Made by a program: the position numbers and the translations under genes | Shown here: positions 22,266 to 32,322 of the stretch, in pieces | How the letters are laid out: the number at the start of each line of letters is the position of its first letter | How positions within the stretch are numbered: position 1 is the stretch's first letter | Assembly: GCF_029784155.1 (NCBI RefSeq) | Contig: NC_073693.1 | Span: 355,202,591-355,266,590, forward strand | Source of the DNA: Uranotaenia lowii | Taxonomy: Eukaryota; Arthropoda; Insecta; Diptera; Culicidae | DNA: 64,000 bases | Direction of reading: 5' to 3' | Notes under the pieces: model-generated | What the model was told of the DNA's origin: nothing | What the model saw: only the letters and a program-made list of their open reading frames with translations | Database searches by the model: none

Positions 22266-24434
22266 ATGATGATGAATAAACAAATTGAGTTGTATCATCT
22301 TAATGATGAGGAGATGGAATATGAATTGGCCTTGCGCCATGTTACGAATCTAGCCCCATGCTCTAGAAGAGCTAGGGTGGTCAAGTTAAAAGCCCTTGTC
22401 CAAGAGGACACCCTTAGAGACACCATTTATGTTAATTCAGAACACGTAATGTCGCCGGAGTTGAACATCGAGGTCTGCCAGAGGGCAGTTGTAGAATTGA
22501 GGAATCATGTTGATTCAGCCACGCAGAATAGAAACGCCGATCAAATGGCTTGCGCGAAATCGAGATTGCTTCATTACCGGCAAAGATTATCACTGATTCC
22601 AGTGGTCGCGAGTTTAGAGGAAACGCGTAGGGTCGTGTGCGAGCTTGTAGAGACGCTGCTAGCTCAGATAGAGTGCGTGAACAGTGCAGTCAATATGGTG
22701 CTAAGTGAAACAGAAAACACTAGCCTTTCAACTAGTGTCCCAACCATCCAGGCAGAGAACAGTAGCAGTAGGGATGCCTGCGATGCGTTGACGATTCCAC
22801 CGAGGCCACAAGCAGCCGGAAATGATGAAGGAGCACGAGCACGGATGCAAGAAGCGGATGTCGAGCCGTCTTCTCTTCCGTTCCAAGGAGGCAGACAAGG
22901 ACAGAGGGACTCGGAGGAAGTAATCATCCGGAGGTCGGGTAGTTCGGCTGGTCTGGCTGCTGTGAACGTTCTGGACGAACTGCGGTTCGACATTCAACAA
23001 CGACAAAGGAGGCAGCAGCAGTTGAACGACAGCTTTACAAACCGAAGTGGTAGCAACTACGACAGGCGGATGCAGAAGGCGATTCACAATTGGCCTTTCA
23101 AGTTCCGAGGCGAAAAGGACACCACGTCCCTCAACATTTTCTTGGATCGGGTGGAGACGTTTGCCAGATCAGAGGGAATCGACGATCAGACACTTCTGGC
23201 TTCTATCAAGCACCTGTTGCTTGAAGACGCCCTCGACTGGTACTCAAGAGCACTTGCCCAACGTCGCCTGTATTCCTGGCAAGCATTCAAGCAAGAAATT
23301 CGACGGGAATTCCTGCCTAGCGGGTATGCTCAGATCCTGAGGTTGGAAGCCAGCTTCCGTTTTCAAGGTGCCAACGAAACGTTCGATAAGTTCTTCCGTG
23401 ACATCTCTACACTATTCCGCTTCATCGATCCACCACTTACGGAAGAGGAGAAGTTGTTCATAGTCAAGAAAAATATGAACATGGACTATGCAACAATAGT
23501 AACAGCCGCTCAGCCAAAGACACTGATGGACCTGGTCAACGTCTGCAGCAACTTCGACGAAACAAGGCTATTGCTGAACCAGCAGCGCAGGATTCCAATT
23601 CCGCACAACCACTTACTAGAACCAAACTTCGCAACACCAGCAACAACAAGTCGACCTCAGCAACACCAGCAGCAGCGCTTCGGGAGATTGCAAGCAGTGG
23701 AGGCGGACGAGCAGTTGTACGGAGCCACATCATACTCAGCACCATCGCATCGGCTTCCAATACAACAGCCACGCTTCAACAGAGTACATGCGGTGGAGAA
23801 CGAGGCCCAGCAAGGTGCGGCTTCAACGTCAGCTATCCAAACTGAAGCAGATCTAGTGGATCCAGAAGAAGCAAACGGTTTGCAAGGGGACTTTAACCAG
23901 CTGTACGAGCAAGTTTGTGCCATGAAGCTTCAACTGGAGCGCAGATCGAATCGTTTCAATACAGGACTACAGCAGCAACACTCTCTACAACGACCGGAAC
24001 AGCGTCAGCAACCGCCTACAACTTCGGCAGGTCAGAACAATTTGGTGAATCGGCAAGGCAGTCAAGCGGAGAACCATCGAATACAACATCCGTTGCAACA
24101 GCAAGCTAAATGGGCTCCGCGACAGCAGCCTCAACAGCAGCAGCTTCAACAACAGCAGCCTCAACGGCAATTCCAACAGCACTATCAACCACAGCTCCAG
24201 AACCAGCAGCTTCAGCAAGCAGGCAACAACATGTACGATCTAGATCCTGTTCAGCATACAGCGTACCGCCCAGCGCTTTGCTGGAACTGCGATGAGGAGG
24301 GGCATAGGTTTCCGGATTGCACGAAGGCACAGGCAATTCTCTTTTGCTACAGATGCGGTCGAAAAGGTTACACGTTACGCAGCTGTCTTGTTTGTAACAG
24401 TGAAGCGGAAAACGCCGCAGCGAGGAGGTGGTAG
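22266..24434 (+). CDS. gag: Gag polyprotein of the Ty3/gypsy element
   Basis: 722 residues, large for a gag. The N-terminal 200 residues are charged and helical. About residues 270-440 match the retrotransposon capsid domain (WPFKFRGE, ALDWYSRAL, FKQEIRREFLP, ASFRFQGANETFDKFF). Residues about 560-665 are extremely Gln-rich. Two CCHC knuckles follow: residues 672-685 are canonical (CWNCDEEGHRFPDC), while 694-707 (CYRCGRKGYTLRSC) carry Tyr where the zinc-binding His belongs. The protein should assemble virus-like particles and bind the RNA genome. Start: the first ATG of a triple (ATGATGATG) 212 bp past the primer site. It overlaps pol by 31 bases in the -1 frame. Confidence 0.92.
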   Translation: MMMNKQIELYHLNDEEMEYELALRHVTNLAPCSRRARVVKLKALVQEDTLRDTIYVNSEHVMSPELNIEVCQRAVVELRNHVDSATQNRNADQMACAKSRLLHYRQRLSLIPVVASLEETRRVVCELVETLLAQIECVNSAVNMVLSETENTSLSTSVPTIQAENSSSRDACDALTIPPRPQAAGNDEGARARMQEADVEPSSLPFQGGRQGQRDSEEVIIRRSGSSAGLAAVNVLDELRFDIQQRQRRQQQLNDSFTNRSGSNYDRRMQKAIHNWPFKFRGEKDTTSLNIFLDRVETFARSEGIDDQTLLASIKHLLLEDALDWYSRALAQRRLYSWQAFKQEIRREFLPSGYAQILRLEASFRFQGANETFDKFFRDISTLFRFIDPPLTEEEKLFIVKKNMNMDYATIVTAAQPKTLMDLVNVCSNFDETRLLLNQQRRIPIPHNHLLEPNFATPATTSRPQQHQQQRFGRLQAVEADEQLYGATSYSAPSHRLPIQQPRFNRVHAVENEAQQGAASTSAIQTEADLVDPEEANGLQGDFNQLYEQVCAMKLQLERRSNRFNTGLQQQHSLQRPEQRQQPPTTSAGQNNLVNRQGSQAENHRIQHPLQQQAKWAPRQQPQQQQLQQQQPQRQFQQHYQPQLQNQQLQQAGNNMYDLDPVQHTAYRPALCWNCDEEGHRFPDCTKAQAILFCYRCGRKGYTLRSCLVCNSEAENAAARRW

Positions 24435-27400
24435 ATGGAGGGCCAGATTCTTCGCAACACAGCTATCAACCTTCAATACCTCCCGATTTACTAGACATCA
24501 ACTCTATCATTATCAATCCCGGACATGACAATCGTCCACACGCCGTTTTGGACGTTCTTGGAAAGAAAGTTACAGCTTTGTTGGACAGTGGCGCAAACTG
24601 TTCGTTGTTAGGCGGCAATAAAGCACAGATTGTAGAAGAGCTGGGACTGCGAAAAGAAGCACTGAACGGTGGGATCAAGACAGCGGATGGAACGCCACAC
24701 CAGATCAATCACTTCACACGTCTGCCAATATCGTACAACAATCGAAGCGAGATATTGCCGGTTCTACTCGTGCCTAGCCTGCCAGATTGCGCTATCATGG
24801 GCATGAACTTCTGGCAAACGTTTGGCGTCAAGGCAGTGTGCTTCTCGATGATGAGCAGTGAAATTGAACAAGATGCAGAACCGATGAAGATGCTTTCACC
24901 AGAACAGCAAAAGCGACTAGACCAGGTGGTACACACATTTCCGAAGGCAGAAGATGGTAAACTAGGTAGGACGCAGATCTACGAACATCAAATCGACGTC
25001 GGAAATGCGCCACCAAGGAAACAACGGTACTACCCAATGTCGCAGTACGTCCTAGCGGAAGTTAACAAGGAAGTTGACCGAATGCTATCCCTAGACGTGA
25101 TCGAAGAAGCAGTGTTCTCACCGTGGAACAATCCACTGGTAGCGGTGAAGAAGAAAGATGGCAGATACCGGGTATGTTTAGACGCAAGACACCTGAACTC
25201 AATCATGGTGAACGAAGGTTATCCGATACCGCAGATCTCCGCAATCATCAATAACCTCGGAGGATGCTCGTACATATCATCAATTGACTTGAAGGATGCC
25301 TTCTGGCAAATGCCGCTCCAACAAAAGTCACGACCCTTAACAGCATTCACTGTACCATCCCGTGGTCACTACCAATTTAAGGTTGTTCCTTTTGGTATCT
25401 GTACGGCAAGTCAAGGACTCGCAAGACTAATGACACATCTTTTCGCGGACATGGAGCCATTCGTCTTTCATTATTTGGACGACATTATTATCTGCTCTAA
25501 AACGTTTGACGAACACGTAGCAGTTCTTCAGGAAGTGGCAACCAGGCTACGTCAGGCGAATCTCACCATTTCTCCGGAAAAATCCAAGTTCTGTCGCCAA
25601 CGCATAAAATATTTGGGCTACGTTCTCAGTGAAGGAGGATGGAGGGTCGACGAGGAAAAGGTGGAGAGCATCGTCAAATTTCCAGTTCCAAGTACACGAA
25701 AGGAAGTTCAAAGATTCTTAGGCTTATGCGGATGGTATCGACGCTTCATTCCAGAGTTCTCACGAATCGCCGCACCAATCACGGAGCTCACGAAAGCCAA
25801 GATCAAATTCCGATGGACAACAGCAGCAGAAGAAGCTTTTCTCAAACTCAAGTCAGCTCTAGTCACCGCGCCAGTACTTGCGATGCCGGACTACACAAAA
25901 CCGTTCTCAATAGCATGCGACGCTAGCGATGTCGCGATTGGTGCTGTATTGACGCAGGACATCGAGGGAGAAGAACACCCGATCAGTTATTTTTCCCAGA
26001 AGCTATCTTCGTCGGAGCGAAAATACACAGTCACAGAAAAAGAGTGCTTAGCAGTTATTCGTGCGATAGAAAAGTTCCGTGGGTATGTAGAAGGAGTACG
26101 TTTCGTCGTTTACTGTGACCATTCCGCACTCAGCTACCTGAAAACTTTGAAAAACCCCACAGCCTTGATGAGCAGATGGCTCTTGAGACTCAACGCGTTC
26201 GACTTCGAAATCAGGTACCGGAAGGGCAGCTGCAACACCGTACCAGATGCGCTATCCAGAGTAGTCTGTTCGCTAGTGTTTTCGATTTCCGAGGAAAATG
26301 ATCCATGGTACAAGAACATCGTCAAGCAGGTAGAAAGGAAAGGCGACAAATATCCCGACTTTCGTATCGCAAACAACGAGCTCTACAAAAATTGTCATTG
26401 TAAGGATGAGGCTGGTTTAATCACGCATCGATGGAAGAAAGTAGTTCCGGAAAACCACCGAGCAGAACTCATTCGGCGATACCACGACGCACCATCAGCA
26501 GCGCATCTAGGCTTCCAGAAGACGTGGCACAAACTACAGCAGCACTATTACTGGCCAAAGATGCAGGACAACGTCGCCCGTTACGTCAAAGCATGCAATA
26601 CGTGCAAGGCTAGTAAAGCGCCCAATATAAGAATGATGCCGCAGATGGGGAAGCTCAAGCCAGCGAAGGTCCCGTGGGAGCTAATTTCTATCGATTTCGT
26701 CGGACCGTTAACCAGATCAAAGAAAGGCAACACTGTGCTGCTAGTAATTGTCGACTGGATCACGAAATACGTCATCGCTCACCCGATGCGAGCCGCTGAT
26801 TCGAGCAAGATGGTCGAGTTTTTGGAAGAAAAGGTGTTCCTCAAGTTCTCCAGACCAAGGATTATTTTATCAGATAACGGCAAGCAGTTCGAGTCGCAGG
26901 TGTTTCGGGCGCTGCTAAGCCGTCACAACATCATCCACATGAAGACCGCTTTCTACGCACCGCAGGTCAACAACGCCGAGCGAGTGAACAGAGTTCTTAT
27001 CACTTGTGTTCGATCGTTGTTGGAGGAAGATCATCGAGAGTGGGACAAGAACCTGGCCGCCATCACCGCAGCTATCAACAGTGCGAAGCACGAATCAACC
27101 GGAGTCAGCCCGCACTTCGCCAACTTCGGCAGGGAACTTCTGTTGCACACGGACCTCTACACTCTGCAGGACTTAAACGTGTCGGACGATCCAAAGGTCG
27201 CGCAGGAGATGCGGCTATCCACGATCAACAGGATTCACAAATTCATCCAACAGCGGATCAAGAAGACCCACGAGAAGACAAAGAAGCGCTACGATCTACA
27301 AAAGCGGACTGTGTCCTTTCAACCGGGCGAGCTAGTATGGCGCCGCTCGTTTGTTCTTTCTTCGAAGGCGGACCATATCAACAAGAAACTGGACCCCAAA

Positions 27401-27511
27401 TTTATTCCAGCTATCGTTAAAGAAAAGCTGGGAGCCAATCTCTACACTCTGGAGGATGTCGTCACCGGAAAGCGAGGTCGCTACCACGTGAAGGACATCA
27501 AACCAGACTAA
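24404..27511 (+). CDS. pol: Pol polyprotein (protease, RT, RNase H, integrase)
   Basis: Open from 24404 (just after TGA at 24401-24403) to the stop at 27509-27511. There is no ATG before the protease motif, so it is most likely made as a Gag-Pol fusion by -1 frameshifting. Counting from the GTG at 24428 (1027 residues), the aspartic protease motif LLDSGA is at 51-56, RT palm YLDD at 349-352, RNase H starts at CDAS (Asp 498), and the integrase zinc finger HHCC begins at His 686. The DDE triad is Asp 756 (IDFVGPL), Asp 816 (SDNGKQF) and Glu 851 (AERVNR), and a GPY/F-like tail carries the C-terminus. All key residues are present and no stop or frameshift is seen, so it appears functional. Confidence 0.93.
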   Translation, partial: SGKRRSEEVVDGGPDSSQHSYQPSIPPDLLDINSIIINPGHDNRPHAVLDVLGKKVTALLDSGANCSLLGGNKAQIVEELGLRKEALNGGIKTADGTPHQINHFTRLPISYNNRSEILPVLLVPSLPDCAIMGMNFWQTFGVKAVCFSMMSSEIEQDAEPMKMLSPEQQKRLDQVVHTFPKAEDGKLGRTQIYEHQIDVGNAPPRKQRYYPMSQYVLAEVNKEVDRMLSLDVIEEAVFSPWNNPLVAVKKKDGRYRVCLDARHLNSIMVNEGYPIPQISAIINNLGGCSYISSIDLKDAFWQMPLQQKSRPLTAFTVPSRGHYQFKVVPFGICTASQGLARLMTHLFADMEPFVFHYLDDIIICSKTFDEHVAVLQEVATRLRQANLTISPEKSKFCRQRIKYLGYVLSEGGWRVDEEKVESIVKFPVPSTRKEVQRFLGLCGWYRRFIPEFSRIAAPITELTKAKIKFRWTTAAEEAFLKLKSALVTAPVLAMPDYTKPFSIACDASDVAIGAVLTQDIEGEEHPISYFSQKLSSSERKYTVTEKECLAVIRAIEKFRGYVEGVRFVVYCDHSALSYLKTLKNPTALMSRWLLRLNAFDFEIRYRKGSCNTVPDALSRVVCSLVFSISEENDPWYKNIVKQVERKGDKYPDFRIANNELYKNCHCKDEAGLITHRWKKVVPENHRAELIRRYHDAPSAAHLGFQKTWHKLQQHYYWPKMQDNVARYVKACNTCKASKAPNIRMMPQMGKLKPAKVPWELISIDFVGPLTRSKKGNTVLLVIVDWITKYVIAHPMRAADSSKMVEFLEEKVFLKFSRPRIILSDNGKQFESQVFRALLSRHNIIHMKTAFYAPQVNNAERVNRVLITCVRSLLEEDHREWDKNLAAITAAINSAKHESTGVSPHFANFGRELLLHTDLYTLQDLNVSDDPKVAQEMRLSTINRIHKFIQQRIKKTHEKTKKRYDLQKRTVSFQPGELVWRRSFVLSSKADHINKKLDPKFIPAIVKEKLGANLYTLEDVVTGKRGRYHVKDIKPD

Positions 27512-28765
27512 GTTATTCAAGCTATGTAAGCAACAACGCTGACTACAAGCTCACTCGGAGCACAAAACACGAAATGGAGAAGGCTGAAGGACCAACATCA
27601 TCTTTGAAACCTCGCCCCCAACAACTCGGAGTAAATTATGCAGAACTCTTCCATTCGAACAACTCAAGGAAGCACAGCTGATGCTAATTCGTCGCTAGGA
27701 CACCGACGAACACAACGAAGTAGGCGTTTATGAAGGAGACAACGGCCTTGCGCGGGACCAGCGTCGGCTGAATGGACTCTGAGAACTCTGCCAGGAAGTT
27801 CGTCAGAATTTGGAGAGGGCTGGCAACCTTGCGTGGGATTGCCGCCACTCATTGTCCAGAATGCAATCCTGTCATCTGAAGCAGCGTAGCAGCGCTGGGG
27901 ATAGTAGTACTGGTGAGCCACCGTAGCCAGGCGCTACACACCATCGCAGAGAACCCATCCAGGTTCGGGATATTGGAATGTTCGGAAAGTCAAGTACAGC
28001 AGCTCCAAACACCACGTCGCTGCAATTGAAAGGATTGTCAGGACATCAAGAAGAGGATTCAGCACCATAGAATACAGTTAAGCGAAGAAGTTGTGAGGAG
28101 TAGACATCATGACGGCCGCTACTACCATATCGACTCTCTCTCGCTAACTGTCAAAAGCCACACGCCCATAATCCAGCTATGACCGCTACCCAAGGTAGTC
28201 AACAAGAGCCTAACGAGGTCAAAACACGCCAGTCGTTACTACCACAAACAGGAGATCATCCACCAACCCCAAAAATCTCCGAATCAATACAAAAACCCTT
28301 CAGCTATGACCACAGCCAAAGCCTGTCAACCAAGCGCAACAGCGCAGGAAATACCGTTAGGCCGATCGGGAAAAATCGTGCATCTGGAAAACGCAGTGAG
28401 CAATATCTCTTATCTACCTCCTCGTGAGTACAGTAACAAGTCTAGCTATGTCCGCTACCCAAGGTTGCCAACAAAAGCATCGCCGATGCGAAAAACACGT
28501 TCATCGTCAGCACCACAACCATCTGCTTTGCTCGACGACTCCGGAAGAAGGGCCCGTCTGAGGGAGCTCATTCGCAGCAGCAGCAATATCCGATTTTGTC
28601 CCGCTAACACGAACCCTGCTTATTCAGCACAGTATCAACAGGACGAATCAGGACAACGCCCAGGGTAGCTTGAAAGAGGTTGCAAGATTCCTGCTGACTT
28701 TCTCCTAGTCCGGAGGACCATAGCTGACCAGGCTTCCCAGAAATAAGAAAACCGAACAAGTACAT

Positions 28766-29035
28766 CCACAAGGACCTCCCGATTAAGACTACCCGATTAA
28801 GACCTCCCGATTAAGACTACCCGATAAAGACTACCCGATAAAGACTACCCGATCATGACTACCAGATCAAGACCATCTTCAATCAACCATGACAACTCCC
28901 GATTAAGACTTCCCGATCAAGACTATCTTCAACCAGCCATGTCAACTCCCGATTAAGACTTCCCGATCAAGAACATCTTCAACCAACCATGTCAACTTCC
29001 GATTACGACTTCCCGATCTAGACGAAATTATCAAA
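28766..29035 (+). repeat. Short tandem repeats in the element's 3' part
   Basis: About six units of CCCGATTAAGACTACC (15-16 bp) are followed by three longer units of about 60 bp, each with CTCCCGATTAAGACTTCCCG, ATCAAGA, CATCTTCAACCA and GCCATGTCAA. Units are similar but not identical. No coding sense is apparent. Confidence 0.85.
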
Positions 29036-29739
29036 AGCTATCTACCAACTTTGTCAAGACCACAAGCTATGAGAACACCATCTACCACGGTCCACACCCC
29101 AAAATACGCGCAGCGGAACCACAAATTACCCTCGCCTGAAATGGTGTCGACAGTTCAACTGTCCGATTCAGACTTGACCACAAATCACCAACCTCACAAA
29201 ATGATACATAATGGATCATGCACAGTTGTCAAGGGGGTTGCCAAGGAAATATCAAAAGGAACGCGATCTGGAGGCGCGGTATAACCTCTATTCCGGGCCC
29301 TTGGTAATTAAGAGGATTAAATCCCTCTTTTCCTTAGACTTCTGTTGCTTTTAGTATAAACCAGTTAAGTTCCCACCTAAATTTCGTTTGTTAAGTTCTA
29401 TTTGTAAGATCTAGGTTATTATATCTATCAATAACCATTGGATTTTGGATTTTCGTATGCTGCTGAGGTGGATGTTATTAAGTAGATTGTTTTAAGGATT
29501 CGAAGGAGTTTCTTTCTGCCAGATATACTGGTAATTATCGACACATTTGCCATAACTCGTTGGCTTAGATTCGATTTTGTTATAGATTTTGCCAAGACTC
29601 GTTGGCGTAGAGATCTAGTTTATTGATTCGTCTTTAGTTTTGAAGAAACACACCACTGCAGGGTGAATACAAGTGCGAGGTTTTCTCCACACAGCCGTCG
29701 ATTTTCATGTCTCCTTCGAACTCCTAGTGGCGTGATTAT

Positions 29740-29779
29740 GAATTTTTCATGGATCCTTGTCATGATCCATGAAAAATTC
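29740..29779 (+). promoter_or_regulatory. 16-bp stem hairpin 19 bp before the 3' LTR
   Basis: GAATTTTTCATGGATC (29740-29755) is perfectly repaired by GATCCATGAAAAATTC (29764-29779) across an 8-base loop. It lies where the polypurine tract for plus-strand priming is expected, yet the 19 bases up to the LTR (ACCAAAGCAGCAATGTTG) contain no purine run. The role is unknown. It may be an RNA element or a remnant of an internal insertion. Confidence 0.7.
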
Positions 29780-29798
29780 TACCAAAGCAGCAATGTTG

Positions 29799-31317
29799 TG
29801 TTGCAATTGAATTTATATTTTTCTTTGATAGTCCCTAAATTGATATGATACGAGCAATTGGCATGATTAACTCAATAAAAACCCATCCCCATGTAGATTT
29901 TTGGAAGCGTGCACAAAAATAAAATAAAAACCCCAAAAATAAGTGAAATATACTCCGCGTGTAAAAGGAGTGAGTACATTAAAATCAGCGTGCAGAAACC
30001 GAAAAAGAAAACAAAACAAAAACGACCGAAACCGCATTGTCGTTTCCGCAACACACCACACAAGTTCGTGGTGGGAAAAATTGTGTGTGTCGCCCGGGAG
30101 AAAACCGCGTGGAAGTGTGCCTCGGGGATCTAAACCAAAGCCACTACACGGCGAAAAGCCAGGCCAGACCACGTGCAGCCACTGCGGTCCATTCGAGGAC
30201 GGAGAAGGCATCAAGCCTAAAAAAAAGGGTAGCCCCAGCCGGGAATCCTGATCCGGGAGAAGCCAAGAAAGAACGGCAAAATGGTCGCACAGGCAGGCGG
30301 CCCTTTTTTCCACATCTGCTTTTTGCTCCATCTACGGTTCCCTATCTACCATCACTATTGGGACCTCAGTGGCAGACTCCCAGGGTTGACCAGCGACATC
30401 GGTGCAACAGGAGAAGAGCAACCGAGAAGGAGAATTTGCACCAGCAGTGTTGTTCCTCTTCGGTGCTCCAGGGCGGTCGAATTTTGAAGAAGAGCACCAC
30501 CAGTGGTTCCCAATCGGTGCTCCCGGTGTCAAGCAAACAGGAGGTGAGCAGGAGAAGCTCCACCCGCGCTAGCAGATTGTCGTTCCGTGCGAAGAGCGGC
30601 AGGAAAAGGGGGAAGAAGCAGCACCCTACTGGACCCTAGGCGGCGCTGCATGCGAGAGGGTAACCGAAAACAGAAGCAGCAGCACCAGCGGTGCTATTCC
30701 ATCAGTGCGCCAGGTGGCGTGGAGTTGCTGAAGCAAAACAGCACCAGTGGTGTTGTTCAGGTGGCGGCGAAGGCGGCTGCAAACCGAAACAATCGCCGTG
30801 CGCATCCATCGGTGCGCCAGGAGAAGAAGACCCTGAAGGGGGATTGGCACCTGTTGCGTTCCACTATTGAAGCTCCGGGCATAAAGTGGCCAAAAAGGAG
30901 GACACAGTACCACCAGTGCCCATAGGTGGCGCTTTCGGGCGAAGATCGGAGGAGTCGCTCGCAGGCAATCTTCAGGTCCGGTTCCAGCTGGAAAATTGCC
31001 GGCGCACATCAGCGAGTGTTCCGGGCGATCAGCAACCGAAGGAGAAGCAGCTACGCGTAGACACATCCGCATCGTTGCAAGGGCGACGTGTCGTCGAGCA
31101 GGCGTGATCAACACGGGGCGAATGCCCACAGTGGGACCGGCGAGGCCGAGGCGGAGGAGATCCCTCCAGGGACGACGACAGGAAGAGCGGTAAGTGCACG
31201 CCATTTCGGGGAAAGTGGGAGAGTTAATGAAAACAAAATGCCACAATATGACCTAAAATTTAAAGAAAATTCATCTTCTAATTTAAGTGGCATCGACCAC
31301 AATTAGCCTCCATTACA
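29799..31317 (+). repeat. 3' LTR (1519 bp)
   Basis: Same length and ends (TGTTGC...ATTACA) as the 5' LTR. Every stretch I compared is identical, including all internal open frames. It is followed by the TCAT target duplication. Downstream host sequence resumes at 31322. Confidence 0.95.
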
Positions 31318-31321
31318 TCAT

Positions 31322-31745
31322 CGCCCTCGATAACAAGATCTTCTAAGATGGTTATTCCACGACGAGGGAACAATCCACGGTAAAAAAAACGCGTTCTGTA
31401 ACAACCGAATCACGCTGAAAAAAGCCATTCAATACTCATTTTGAGATGGGAAATTCACTCAACAAGGATATATGTTTCACCTTTTATACGAGCGTTCACT
31501 ATTTTCAGTATTATAGTACTTTAATCATGTTAATTTGAAAACTTTTCTAGTAAACTATATTACGCACTGCAGCCCCGATGATGTTATGACGTCATCACTG
31601 TAATACACACAATGTTTACGTTTTTTCGATCACCTATACCACGGCAAACCGAGTTCATCCACACCTTATGTAAAGCTCATGGACTGTGAGTGACCTCCAC
31701 ACCAATCAGAAAGGAATAGGAACATCCGAATTCATGTTTTGATAA
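31322..31745. other. Host sequence 3' of the retrotransposon
   Basis: Originally contiguous with 20516. It carries TGACGTCA at 31587-31594 and a 24-base block at 31662-31685 that mirror 20026-20033 and 19923-19946. A short frame from an ATG at about 31612 runs through this block (ending TLCKAHG) to a GTGAGT donor at about 31686. It may be a first exon or 5' leader. Confidence 0.35.
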
Positions 31746-32004
31746 ATGTTAATGGGAAATTTCCGGAGATTGGCACTATTTAAAATAAAGCAAGAGTCGT
31801 CCCAATTTTCGGACCTTCCAGAGTTCCCGTCTTCAGTAAGTAGTGAATGGCAAGTCCGACTTTTGCTCCAGATCGCCATCCGCTTCTTTCGGTTTTTCAA
31901 TGGTTTCTTCTTCCTTCCTTTGCATCGCCGGAGTACAGCGCATTCAAAGGTACCGCTCCAGAAGAAAGATTCCATCCGATACAAATCCGCCTAAAAAACT
32001 TTAA
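31746..32004 (+). CDS. Putative small two-exon protein (51 aa)
   Basis: Exon 1 (31746-31835) starts at ATG and ends at TCTTCA/GTAAGT. The intron carries a pyrimidine-rich tract and ends TACAG. Exon 2 is 31939-32004 and ends TAA, followed by AATAAG/AATAAA-like sequence. The joined 51-residue product is basic (FRRLALFKIKQ, then RYRSRRK) with FSDLPEFPSS in the middle. The consensus splice sites support it. No family is recognised. It lies between the retrotransposon and the THAP gene and may have had its first exon in 31600-31690. Confidence 0.4.
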
Positions 32005-32322
32005 ATAAGATAAAAGAACGCCCGAGAACATTGCTTTTAAATCTACTTACCAAACTTTTTTTCCGGAACGATCGGCTGACTCGCTGGGAAAAAGAAACAA
32101 CCTTTCTGAAAACAATAAGGGAAATTTTTTGGGGTGGTCAGTTCCAGCAACGAACTTTTGTTTTGGTGCATTGACAACGCCCCAAAGAAAGCAAGCTGAA
32201 CTTGATTTTGCTGCCTTGGCAAAGTCAATTTTGGGTTGTTTTGATTCTGAGTGTATAAAAAAAATCATAACAAACCTCCTTAACGGACCTTAACAAACAG
32301 CCGAAATTGGTTTTTTAAAATA

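Larger units (their letters stand above)
27512..29798 (+). other. Long 3' untranslated part of the LTR element
   Basis: 2.29 kb between pol and the 3' LTR without a frame above about 120 codons and without an env-like membrane protein. Composition is rich in CCACRAC and CCGATTAAGAC words. It may carry packaging or export signals, or be a degenerate former third ORF. A conventional long purine-only tract just before the LTR is absent. The last 60 bases hold a strong hairpin instead. Confidence 0.7.
20517..31321 (+). mobile_element. Complete Ty3/gypsy LTR retrotransposon with target duplication
   Basis: The element proper is 20521-31317 (10,797 bp), flanked by TCAT at 20517-20520 and 31318-31321. 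It has two 1519 bp LTRs (TG...CA), a primer-binding site, gag, pol in the -1 frame with order protease, RT, RNase H, integrase (the Ty3/gypsy order), and a 2.3 kb untranslated 3' part. No env-like frame is seen. I saw no difference between the LTRs in the stretches compared, and both main frames are intact, so insertion is recent. The long LTR, the Lys-type primer site and the long 3' tail recall the Osvaldo/Ulysses group. That placement is a guess from structure, not from a tree. Confidence 0.95.

Noticed and set aside
29909..30639. A second gene set after the retrotransposon
   Set aside because: It is the 3' LTR, identical to 20631-21361.
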